A stretch of 64,000 nt of DNA from DASPKT01 sp035626475 (GTDB lineage: Bacteria; Pseudomonadota; Alphaproteobacteria; Azospirillales; Azospirillaceae), in contig DASPNP010000035.1 in NCBI GenBank assembly GCA_035626475.1, positions 1-64,000 on the forward strand, in the 5' to 3' direction. Both the position numbers and the translations under genes were made by a program. The notes beneath the pieces were generated by a model that did not search any database, was not told the origin of the DNA, and worked only from the letters and a program-made list of their open reading frames with translations. Each line of letters opens with the position of its first letter. Within the stretch, counting starts at the first letter, position 1. Of the stretch, positions 25,001-37,000 are shown in pieces.

Positions 25001-28000
25001 TCGTGCTGGCCGACCCGGATTCCGGCGGCAACCTGGAGGTGGCGCTGTCGCTGATCCAGGCGGCGGGCGTCGGCCCGTCGGACGCCAACGGCACGCTGAA
25101 GCTGGTCACCACCACGGGCGTCACCTTCGTCAGCGGCGCCAACGAGTCCAACGCCTTCACCATCAAGGGCACGGTGACCGACCTGAACGCCGCGCTGGCG
25201 ACGATGCAGTTCCATCGGACCCAGCATGATTACGGCGTCTTCACCCTGACCGTCAGCGCCGACGACAAGGGCAATACCGGCACCGGCGGCACGCTGACCG
25301 ACACCGAGATCTCCACCATCACCGTGCGGTCGGTGAACGACGACCCGGCCCTCTCGGTGGGCGCCACCGCGCTGGGCGGCACCATCACCGCCGCGACCTT
25401 CCAGGGCTTCACCGAGGACGCGGCCTTCGCCGCCGTCCGGGGCGCCAACGGCACCGACGTGCTGTCGCTGGCCGATGTCGACCTGACGGAGACCGGCACG
25501 CCCGCCGGCAGCCCCGACGATCTGATGACGGTGACCGTCTCGCTCCCCTCGGCCAACGGCCTGCTGCGGGTGACGACGCTCTCCGGCCTGACCCCGGACG
25601 CGATCTCCGGCGGCGCCGCCGACGCCCTGACCAGCTTCACCAGCGTCACGCTGACCGGCAGCCTCGCCAACCTCAACGCGGTGCTGGCGGCGCTGCAGTA
25701 CCAGCCGAACGCCGACTTCAACACCGCCACGCCGGCCACCGGCCCGAACGCCGAGACGCTGCGCCTCGTCTTCAACGACAACGGCAACAGCCGGCCCGAC
25801 GTGAACGGGCAGGCCGGCATCGCCGGCGCCGGCGCCATCACGCGCAACATCCCGCTGACCGTCGCGGCGGTGAACGACGCGCCGACCCTGACCATCGCCA
25901 CCCCGACCTTCAGCTACGCCAAGGCGAACGACAACGACGCGCTGTCCATCACCGGCCTCAGCATCGCCGACGTGGACGTAGCGCGCGGCGAGACGCCCAC
26001 CACCCCGCCGATGGAGGTCACGCTCGACGCGACCAGGGCGGAAAGCCGGCTGACGCTGGGGACGACCACCGGCCTGACCTTCACCGCCGGCGCCAACGGC
26101 GACAACAGCTTCACCATCCGCGGCACGACGGCCAACCTCAACGCCGCGCTGGCGACGCTGCAGTACCGCCCGGGCGAGGACCCCAGCACCGCCAACGGCG
26201 CCGCCGACGACAGCATCGCCGTCTCGGTGAACGACCGCGGCAACCGCGGTACCGGCGGCACGCTGACGGCCAACGGCTCCATCCAGATCGACAATGTCGA
26301 CCCGGTCAACGACGCCCCCACGGTCAGCGGGCCCGCGACCGTGACGGTGGCGGAGGACGGTTCCGTCGCGCTGAGCGGCGCCAGCCTGGTGACCGTCGCC
26401 GACGTGGACGCCCGCAGCAACGCGGTGCAGCTGACCCTGTCGATCCCCAGCGGCTCCCTGACCCTGGGCGACACGACGGGCCTGACCCTGCAGTCCGGCG
26501 CCAACGGCAGCGGCACGATGGTCTACACCGGCACCGTCACGGCGCTGAACACGGCGCTGGCGACGCTGAGCTACGCGCCGGCCGCCAACGTCAACAAGCT
26601 GAACAGCACGGACGCCGCCCGCACCCTGACGGTGACGCTGAACGACCTCGGCTTCGGCGAGAACAACGTCAGCACCGGCAGCGGCCTGACCGGCACGAAG
26701 ACCATCGTCATGGACGTGACGGCGGTGAACGACGCGCCCGCCATCACGGCGCCGGCCAGCCTGACGCCCAACGAGAACGTCGCCAACAGCATCACCGGCG
26801 TGTCGGTGGCGGACATCGACAGCCCGGACACCGGCTACACCCAGCTGAAGCTGACCCTGACCGCCACCCACGGCAATATCTCCTTCACCGACGCGGCCCT
26901 GGGCGGGGCGACGGTGGCGGGTGCCGGCGGCCGCACGGTGAACGTGACCGGCACCCAGGCGCAGGTGAATACGCTGCTGGGCACCGGCAACCTGCTCTAC
27001 ACGCCGGACAGCAAGTACAGCGGCGCGGATTCCATCGTCCTGTCGCTGACCGACCAGGGCAACATCGGCGCTGGGACCGCCCTGACCGATACCGAGACGA
27101 TCAGCCTGACCGTCTCCGGCGTGAACGACCCGGCCGAGGTGACGGCGCCGGCCAGCATCGCCGTCAACGAGGATTCCAGCGTCACCATCGGGTCCAGCAC
27201 TTTCCGCTTCGACGATCCCGACGTGGTCGACAACCCGATGATCCTGCGCCTCGCGGTGACCAAGGGCACGCTGACGCTGGCGACGACCACGGGGCTGGAT
27301 TTCGGCTTCACCGAGACGGCGAACCCGCTGACCGGCGACGGCGGCACGACCAACGGCGCCGGCGACGGCACCGCCGACGCCAGCATGACCTTCAAGGGCA
27401 CGCAGGCCCAGATCAACGCGGCGCTGAACGGGCTGGTCTACACCCCCACCGGCAACATGAACGGCGCCGACGGGCTGAGCTACACCATCACCGACCTGGG
27501 TGCGACCGGCACCGGCGGGGCCAAGCAGGTCGGCGGCACCGTCACCATCGGCATCACCGCCGTCAACGACGCGCCCACCGCCACCGGCAGCACGACCCTG
27601 GCCGCCGTGAACGAGGACGCCGCCGCCCCGGCCGGCGCCACCGTCACCGACCTGTTCGGCGGCAACTATTCCGACGCCACCGACCAGGTCACCAATACCG
27701 GCGGCAGCTCGGCCCAGCCGCTGGCCGGCATCGCCATTGTCGCCAATACCGCTACGGCGGCGCAGGGGATTTGGGAGTATTCCACGGACGGCGGGTCCAA
27801 CTGGACCGCGGTCGCCACCACCGTTAGCGCCACCAACGCCACGGTCATCCCGGCGGCGGCCCTGCTGCGCTTCCTGCCGCAGCCGGACTTCAACGGCACG
27901 CCCGGCCACCTGGATGCGCACCTGTCGGACGGCACCGGCCTGTCCACGGGCACCGGCCGCAACCTCACCGGCCTGCTGGGCGGGACCAACGGCTATTCCA

Positions 28001-31000
28001 CGGCCACGGTGCGGCTGACCACGTCCATCACCGCGGTGAACGACGCGCCGCAGCGCACCGTCGCGACCACGACCTTGGCCGCCGTGCTGGAGGACACCGC
28101 CACCGCCAGCATTCCTGGCGCCACCGTCACCAGCCTGTTCTCCGGCACCTTCAAGGACACGCGCGACACGGTCACGGTCGCCGTCGGCGGCAGCGGCTCC
28201 ACAGCCAACTCCTTCGCCGCCATCGCCGTCGGCGCCAACGACGCCAACCCGGCGACGCAGGGCGCCTGGCAGTTCTCGACCGACGCCGGCGGCAGCTGGA
28301 CCGCGCTGCCGACGGGCATCCCGGCCGGCAAGGGCTTCGTCCTGGCGCCGACCGACATGCTGCGCTTCGTGCCGGTGGCCGACTATGCCGGCACGCCGAC
28401 CGGGCTGACGGCGCAGCTGATCGAGACGGGCGGACCGACCACCACCTCCACCCCCGGCAACGACGCCACCTACGCCACCCTGCCGGCCAGCGGCGGCACC
28501 GGCCGTATCAGCGGCACCGACGCCCACACCGTCACGCTGAACACCACGATCACCGCCGTGAACGACGCGCCGGTCCTGGGCGCCATGGGCGGCACCGCCG
28601 CCTATACCGAGAACGATCCGGCCATGCTGGTCGACGGGTCGGTCAGCCTCGCCGACGTGGACAGCCCTGACTTCAGCGGCGGCTCGCTGACCGTGGCCTT
28701 CACCGCCAACGGCACTGCGGCGGACCAGTTGGGCATCCGCAGCACCGGCACCGGCGCCGGCCAGATCTCCGTCTCCGGCACGACGGTCAGCTTTGCCGGC
28801 ACGGCGATCGGCACCATCGTGCAGGACGGCAGCAACGGCGGCGCGCTGAAGGTGAACTTCACCAGCGCGGCGGCGACGCCCCTGGCGGCCAAGGCGCTGA
28901 TCGAGGCGGTCACCTTCGCCAACAGCTCCGATGCGCCCAGCGACCTGACCCGCAGCCTTACCTACACGCTGGTGGACGGCGACGGCACCGCCAATGGCGG
29001 CGGCGACACGGCGACCGGCACCGCCACCGTGACGGTGGCCCGGGTCAATGACGCGCCGGGCTTCACCGGCCTGGGCGGTACCGTCGCCTTCACCGAGGAC
29101 GGGACCCCCGTGGCGCTGGACGCCGACGCGTCCTTCGCCGACCCCGAGCTGCGCGCCGGCGACAATTGGAACGGCGCCACCCTGACCGTCCAGCGCTCCG
29201 GCACCGCCTCGGCCGACGACCTCTTCGCCGCGTCGGGCACGCTGTCCTTCGCCGGCGGCGATGTGAAGATCGGCGCGACCAAGATCGGCGCGGTGACGAC
29301 CAACACCGGCGGCGTGCTGGTGCTGTCCTTCGATTCCGGCGCCACCAATACGCTGGTCGACCAGGCGCTGCGCCAGATCACCTACGCCAACGCCAATCAG
29401 GCGCCGCCCGCCTCGGTGACGCTGTCGCTGAACCTCAACGACGGCAACCCGACCATCGACCAGGGCTCGGGCGCGGCGCTGTCCGGCAGCGGCTCGGTCA
29501 CGGTCGCCATCACCGCCGTCAACGACGCGCCGACGCGCACCGGCACCGCCACGGAGTCCCTGGACGACGTCGTCGAGGACACGGCCGCGCCGGCCGGGGA
29601 GCGGGTTGACGCGCTGTTCCAGACGCGCTTCGCGGATGTGGATTCCGCCGCCGCCTTCGCCGGCATCGCCGTCACCGCCAACGCCGCCACCGCGGCGGAG
29701 GGCAAGTGGCAGTGGCGCACGGACGGGGCCGGCACCTGGACCGACATCGCCACCGGCGTCTCCAACGCTACGGCCGTCGTGCTGGACGCCGACGCCGAGC
29801 TGCGCTTCCTGCCGGCCGCCAACTACTGGGGCGCGCCGGGCGCGCTCACGGTGCGGCTGTGGGACGGCGCCGGGGGCTTCACGGAAGGGGCCGCGCGGAA
29901 CATCACGGCGTCGGTCGGCGGCATCGGCGGCTTCTCCGCCGACGCCAACACCGTGGCGCTGGGCGTGACGGTCACGCCCCTGCCCGACACGCCGAGCGTC
30001 ACCAACAGCACGACGGCGGAGGACACGCAGACCACCACCGGCCTGGTCGTCACCCGCCACGCCACCGACGGGGCGGAGGTCACCAACTTCCGCATCACCG
30101 CCATCACCGGCGGCCGCCTGTTCCTGAACGACGGCACCACGGAGATCACCGACGGCAGCTTCATCACGGCGGCCCAGGGCAATGCCGGGCTGAAGTTCAC
30201 GCCCTCGCCCAACCGCACCGCCCCCGGCAGCTTCGACGTCGAGGCGTCCAGCAGCGCCGGGCTCGCGGGCATCAGCGGCGGCAAGGCGACGGCCACCATC
30301 ACCATCACCGCGGTCAACGACGCGCCCGTCGCCAATCCCGATACGGCCACCCACCAGGTCGGCGCGGCCGCGGCCACCGGCAATGTGCTGACCAACGACA
30401 CGGACGTGGACACGGGCACCACGCTGACCGTCTCCGCCATGGGCATCCAGGACGGGGGCGGCGGCTCGGTCGGATCGGCGCTGGCCGGCAAGTACGGTTC
30501 CGTCACGGTGAACGCCAACGGCACCTGGAGCTACGCGGCCAATGCCGCGAACGCCGACGTGATGGCGCTGGAGGCCGGCCAGACGCTGCAGGAGGTGGTC
30601 ACCTACACCGCCGCCGACGGGTCCGGCGGCACCGCCGCCAGCACGCTGACCATCACCATCACGGGCATCAACGAGGCGCCCACCGTCAGCGGCGGCACGC
30701 CGCTCAAGCTGGCCGCCGTGGCTGAGGATGCGGGCCTGCCGACGGGCGCCGCCGGCTCGCTGCTGCGCGACGCCGTCACCAATATCGCCGACGCCGATAC
30801 CGGCTGGCTGAAGGGCATCGCCGTCACCGCCGCCGACACGACGCACGGCCAGTTCCACTATTCCACCGACGGCGGCGCGACCTGGCAGGCGCTGGCCGCC
30901 GTCGGCGCCGACAGCGCCCTGCTGCTGGCGCTGGACGCCAATACGCGGCTGTATTTCCGCCCCACCGCCGACTTCAACGGCGACGCCGTCTCCGCCCTGA

Positions 31001-34000
31001 CCTACCGCGCCTGGGACCGCACCTCGGGCACGGCCGGCCTCACCGCGGACCTGACCGGCGCGGGCGCCACCGGCGGCACCACCGCCTTCTCCACCGGCGT
31101 CGGGCAGCTGACGGCGGTGGTCTCGGCCGCCAACGACGCCCCCCGGCGCAGCCAGGCGACCGTGACCCACGGCAACTCGGCCGAGGATTCGGCGGCGCCG
31201 CTGGACAGCTCCGTCTCCGGCCTGTTCCTGGCCGCCTTCACCGACGCGATCGACGACCGCACCGCCAGCAACGGCTCGGCCGCCGACGCCCTCGCCGGCA
31301 TCGCCGTCACCGCCAACGGGTCGGACGCGCGTGGCGCCTGGGAGTACCAGCTGAACGGCTCCACGACCTGGACCGCCGTCGGCGCCCGCACCGACGCGAC
31401 GGCGCTGCTGCTGTCGGCCGACGACCGGCTGCGCTTCACCCCGGCCGCGCACTTCAACGGCCCCGCCCCCACGCTCACCGCGCACCTGATCGACGCCTCG
31501 GGCGGCGCGATCGCCGGCGGCGGCACGGCCGACCTGTCCGGCGCCGGCGCGACTGGCGGCGGTACCCGCATCTCCGACGCCGCCATCCGGGTGACGCTGC
31601 AGCACACGGTCACGGCCGTGAACGACGCGCCGGTTGCCTCCGGCCTGGCGGTGCTGGCCGGCATCGCGGAGGACAGCGCCCAGACCGACATCCCGGGCGA
31701 CACGGTCTCCAACCTCTTCACCGCGCGCTTCAGCGACGCCACCGACCTGGTGAGCGGTGGCAGCGGCGCCAACAGCCTGGCCGGGATCGCCATCACCGGC
31801 AACGCCGCCACCGCCGCGCAGGGCGTCTGGCAATGGTCCTCGGACGGCGGCACCGTCTGGACCGACGTCGGCGCCCGCACCGAGGCGACGGCGCTGCAGA
31901 TCCGGCAGGACCACAAGCTGCGCTTCGTGCCGGCGCAGGACTTCAACGGCGACGCCCCGGCCCTGACCGTGCGCCTGATCGACAGTTCGGCGACCGTCAC
32001 CACCGGAACCGCCGCCGACCTCTCCGCCGGCGGGGCCAAGGGCGGCACCACCGCCGTCAGCGCCGCCACGGTGCAGCTGGTCACCGCCATCGGCTCGCAG
32101 AACGACCGGCCGCTGCTGACCCTGCCCGCCGCCCAGACGGTGGCCGAGGACACCGGCCTCGCCGTGCCGGCCATCACCATCGCCGACGTGGACGTCGCCG
32201 ACGCGCCCGGCGACGGAAAGGTGCAGACGACCCTCGCCGTCTCCAAGGGCACGCTGACCCTGGGTACCGTGACGGGCCTCACCTTCGACGGCGCCGCCAA
32301 GAACGGCGAGGCGACGGTCAAGGTCACGGGCAGCCTCGCCGACGTGAACGCGGCGCTGGCGACCCTCACCTACAAGGGCGCCGCCAACTTCAACGGCGAC
32401 GACAAGGTGACCGTGCTGGTCACGGATCTCGGCAATGTCGGCACCGGCGGCGCCCGCACCGACACGGGCGAGATCGCGCTGACCGTCACCCCTGTCAACG
32501 ACGCGCCCGTCCTGTCGCCGGCCAGCTCCGCCATCGCGGCGGTCAACGAGGACACGGCCGCCCCGCCGGGCGCGACCGTGGCCTCCATCCTCGGCACCAG
32601 CTACACCGATCCGGACAGCGGCGACACCTCCGCCGACGGCGGGCCGGACTACGTTTCCGTCCGCGGCATCGCCGTGACCGGGACGTCCGGCATTCCTGGC
32701 GCCTGGCAGGTCTCCTACGATGCCGGCGGCAACTGGGCGGCGCTGCCGACGATCGGGGCGGGCGACGCCCTGCTGCTGGACGGCGCCGCCATGCTGCGCT
32801 TCCTGCCGGCGGCCAGCGCGTCCGGCACCGCCACCCTGACCTACCGCGCCTGGGACCAGACGAACGGCACCGCCGCTCAGGCGGGCACCGTCGTGGCGGT
32901 GGGTGTGCCCGGCGGCGCCAGCCCCTTCGGCGCCGAGACCGGGACCATGACCGCCACGGTGACGGGCGTGGCCGACACGCCCGCCCTCAGCGTTCCGGGC
33001 AGCCTCTCCACCAAGGAGGACACGCCTGTCGCCATGCCCATCAGCGCGTCGGTGACCGACTCCGACGGGTCGGAGACGCTGCTGGTGCAGGTGTCGGGTG
33101 TGCCCAGCGGCGCGGTTCTGTCGGCCGGGAGCACCCAGGGCGGTGGCGTCTGGACCCTGCCCGCGGCGAACCTGTCGGGCTTGACGGTGACGCCGGCCAA
33201 GGACTTCTCCGGCAGCTTTACCCTGACCGTCACCGCCATATCCGCCGAGCAGGGCGGCGCGACAGCGACGAGCACGTCCAGCGTGACCGTCACCGTGGAC
33301 GCGGTGGCGGACGTGCCGGCGCTCACCCTCGCCGCCGCGCAGGGCGAAGAGGATACGGCCATCCCGCTCGATCTCCAGGCCGCCATCGCCGACATCGACA
33401 AGTCGGAGACTCTGAGCCTGCGCATCGCGGGCGTGCCGGCCGATGCCAAGCTTTCCGCCGGCAGCCGCGGCGCCGACGGCGTCTGGACCCTGGCCGCCGG
33501 CGACCTGTCAGGCCTGACGCTGTCACCCGCCAAGGACAGCGACACCGACCTCACCCTGACCGTCACCGCCACGGCGACGGAGCCGAACGGCAGCACCGCC
33601 TCCACCACCGGCACCCTTGCGGTCACCGTGAAGGCGGTGGCCGACATGCCGGCGCTGACCGCGCCGACGCGGCTGGTGGGCAAGGAGGGTGCGCCGGTGG
33701 CGCTCGGCATCGCCTCGGCCCTGTCGGACATCGACACCTCCGAGGCGCTCACCGTCACCATCACGGGCATGCCCGACGACGCGACCCTGTCGGCCGGCAC
33801 CCGCACCGCCGCCGGCTGGGTCGTCGCCGGCGACCAGCTGGCCGGCCTGACGGTGCAGCCCGCCAAGGGCAGCGACAAGGACTTCACCCTGACCGTCACC
33901 GCCACCTCCACCGAGAAGGCGGGCGGGGCGGCGTCGAAGGTGGCGACGATCGACATCGACCTCGGCGCCGTCGCCGACGCGCCGACGCTGGAGATCGGCG

Positions 34001-37000
34001 GCCCGGCGGACGGCGAGGAGGACAAGGCCATCTCCCTGCCCGTCACCGCGCTGCTGGCGGACCGCGACGGCTCGGAGACCCTGACCCTGCGCTTCGACGG
34101 CCTGCCCGAGGGTACCACCCTGTCCCAGGGCGCCCGCACCGCTGACGGCGGCTGGGAAATCAAGGCCGCCGGGACCGACCTGTCGGGCCTGACGCTGACG
34201 CCCGCCAAGGACAGCGACGCCGACTTCACCCTGACCGTCACGGCGACGGCGGAGGAGAAGGACGGCGGCAAGGCCACGGCCACCGGCACCATCGCCGTTA
34301 CGGTCAAAGCCGTGGCCGACGCGCCCACCCTGGCCGCGCCGGAGACGGTGAAGGCCAAGGAGGGTGCCGCGACGGCGCTGCCGCTGACCTCCGCCCTGGT
34401 CGACACCGACGGGTCGGAGACCCTGACCCTGACCGTGGCGGGCCTGCCGGACGGGGCGATCCTGTCGGCCGGCGGTCGCCAGGCGGACGGCACCTGGACC
34501 CTGGCGGCGAGCGACCTCTCCGGCCTGACCGTGAGCCCGCCGCGCGGGGCCGACGCGGACTTCACCCTGACCGTGACCGCCACCGCCACCGAGAAGGCAG
34601 GCGGCACCGCCAGCACGGTCGCCACGGTGCTGGTGGACGTCACCGCCACCGCCGAGGCGCCCAACCTCACCGTCTCCCCCGCCCAGGGCAAGGAGGACAC
34701 GGCCATCGCCCTGACCCTGGCCGCCGATCTGGTGGACAAGGACGGGTCGGAGACGCTGTCCGTCACCATCTCGGGCGTGCCGGAAGGCGCGGTGCTCTCG
34801 GCCGGCACCGACCTGGGCGGCGGTACGTGGGAATTGGCACCAGACCAGCTCGCTGACCTGACCGTCACCCCCGCGAAGAACAGCGACGCCGATTTCACCC
34901 TGACCGTCACCGCGACGTCCAAGGAGAAGACGGGCGAGACCGCCACCGTGACCGCCACCCTGGCGGTCACGGTGGACGCGGTGCCCGACATGCCGACGCT
35001 CGCCGCCCCGGCCGCCCTGGAGGGTAATGGCGGCGTGCCGGTGCCGCTGGACCTCGCCTCCGCCTTGGCCGACCTGGACACGTCCGAGGAGCTGACGCTG
35101 CTCGTGTCGGGCGTGCCGTCGGCGGTGAGTCTGTCGGCCGGCACACGGGGCGGCGACGGTGTCTGGACGCTCAAGGCCGCCAGCCTGCCCGGGCTGACCA
35201 TGACGGCCGACCCGACCATGACGCCGCCGGCCGGAAGCCCGCCGGGCACGGCCGCCTTCACCCTGACCGTCACCGCCATCTCCGCGGAGAAGCAGGGCGG
35301 CGACGCGCGGACTTTCGCCACCATCCCGGTGACGATGCGCCTGCGCCCCTTCACCGCGCCCGACGCGCTGACCATGAACGAGGATGTCCGCGACGCCATC
35401 GGCGGCATCGCCATGGTGGCCGGCACCGGCAGCGTCGGCATCACCCTGTCGGTCGGCCAGGGGACGCTCGCCACCGGCGCCGGGGCGGGCAGCGCCTCAC
35501 TGACCCTCAGCGGCACCCCGGCCGAGGTCAATGCCGCGCTGGCCACCTTGAGCTACCAGGGCGCGCTGAACTACAACGGCGCCGACACGCTCACCATCAG
35601 CTCGGGCTCCAGCACCGCGTCGGTGCCGATCACCGTGCGCCCGGTCAACGACGCGCCGACCGTGACCCAGCCGCTGCCGGCGCGCACCGTGCAGACCGGC
35701 CAGGCGCTGACCGCTCCGCTGCCGGCCGGGCTGTTCCAGGACGTGGATCTCGGCGATGTGGTCACCGTCTCGGTTTCGGGCATGCCCGGCTGGATGGGCT
35801 TCGACGGCACCGCCCTGTCCGGCACGCCGGGCGCGCTCGATGTCGGCACGGTGACGCTCACCGTGACCGGCACCGACAAGGCCGGGGCCAGCGCCTCCAC
35901 CACCCTGACCGTCTCGGTCACGACGCCTCCCCCGCCGCCGCCTCCCCCGCCGCCCGTAGTAGTGGTGACGGCACCCGCGCCGACGCCGGCGGCCGATGCC
36001 GGGCCCGCCACCGGCACCGCTCCCGCGCTGATCGTCACGGCCGCCCCGGCGGCCGTCGCCGCGACCCCGGCCGGCGGCACGCCCGCCGCGACGCCCGCGA
36101 CCGCCACTGCCCTGCCGGCGACGACGTTGATCGCCACCGGCGGCACCGCCACGGCCGCGCCGGGACCTTCGGTGGCTACGGCCACGAGCCTGGCCACCAG
36201 CCTGCCGAGCTCCGACAGCGGCGCGCCCAGCACCCGCGCGGCGACCGTGGCGCCGGGCCTGTCCACCGCCGATGGCACCGTCTCCTCGGGCGGGTCTCAG
36301 GCGGCGGGCGGCATCGGCAACCTGTCCGGCCCGGCGCGCCAGATCAACCTGATGGTGGCCGGCACCATCACCGACCAGGTACTGGTCCAGAATGCCAGCA
36401 AGGCGTTCCAGGTGCCGCAGAACGTCTTCCGCCACACCAACCCGAACGAGCAGCTGGTCCTGGAGGCCAAGCAGTCGACGGGCGAGCCGCTGCCGTCCTG
36501 GCTGCGCTTCGATCCCTCGACCCGCACCTTCTCCGGCACGCCGCCGGCGGGAACGGAGGGCGTGCTGGAGATCGCCGTCAGCGCCCGCGACAGCAGCGGC
36601 GCCGAGGCGGTTACCCAGTTCCGCATCCAGGTCGGCGAGGACACAGAGCCCGGCAACGAGCGTCCGGCGCAGCAGAACCGCGGCGTCCGCGGCACGCCGG
36701 CCGAGGGCGCGCCCGGCCAGCAGAACGGCACGGCGCCGGACGGCAACGCCCCGCCCGCCGAGGGAACGCCGGCAGAGGGCGCTCCCGCCGAGGGTGCGCC
36801 CGCCGAGCGCCGTGCCGACGCCGGCACGGAGACGGAGGTCGCCCGCGCCGAGCTGGGCCTTGCCGCCCCGGCCGAAGGCGCGCCACCGGCGCCGTCGGAG
36901 GGTCCTGTCGTCGCCAAGGCCTCCTTCGCGGCGCAGCTGCGGGCGGCGGGCAAGCCGGGGCTGCTGGCCCAGGGCCGCGCCCTGCTCGACAGCCTGCTCG

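Noticed and set aside
19762..31914. 4050-codon open frame on the minus strand, antisense to the adhesin
   Set aside because: Its product is Arg/Gly/Val-rich low-complexity sequence without domains, as expected from the complement of a repetitive high-GC gene; the plus-strand frame has recognisable domains throughout.
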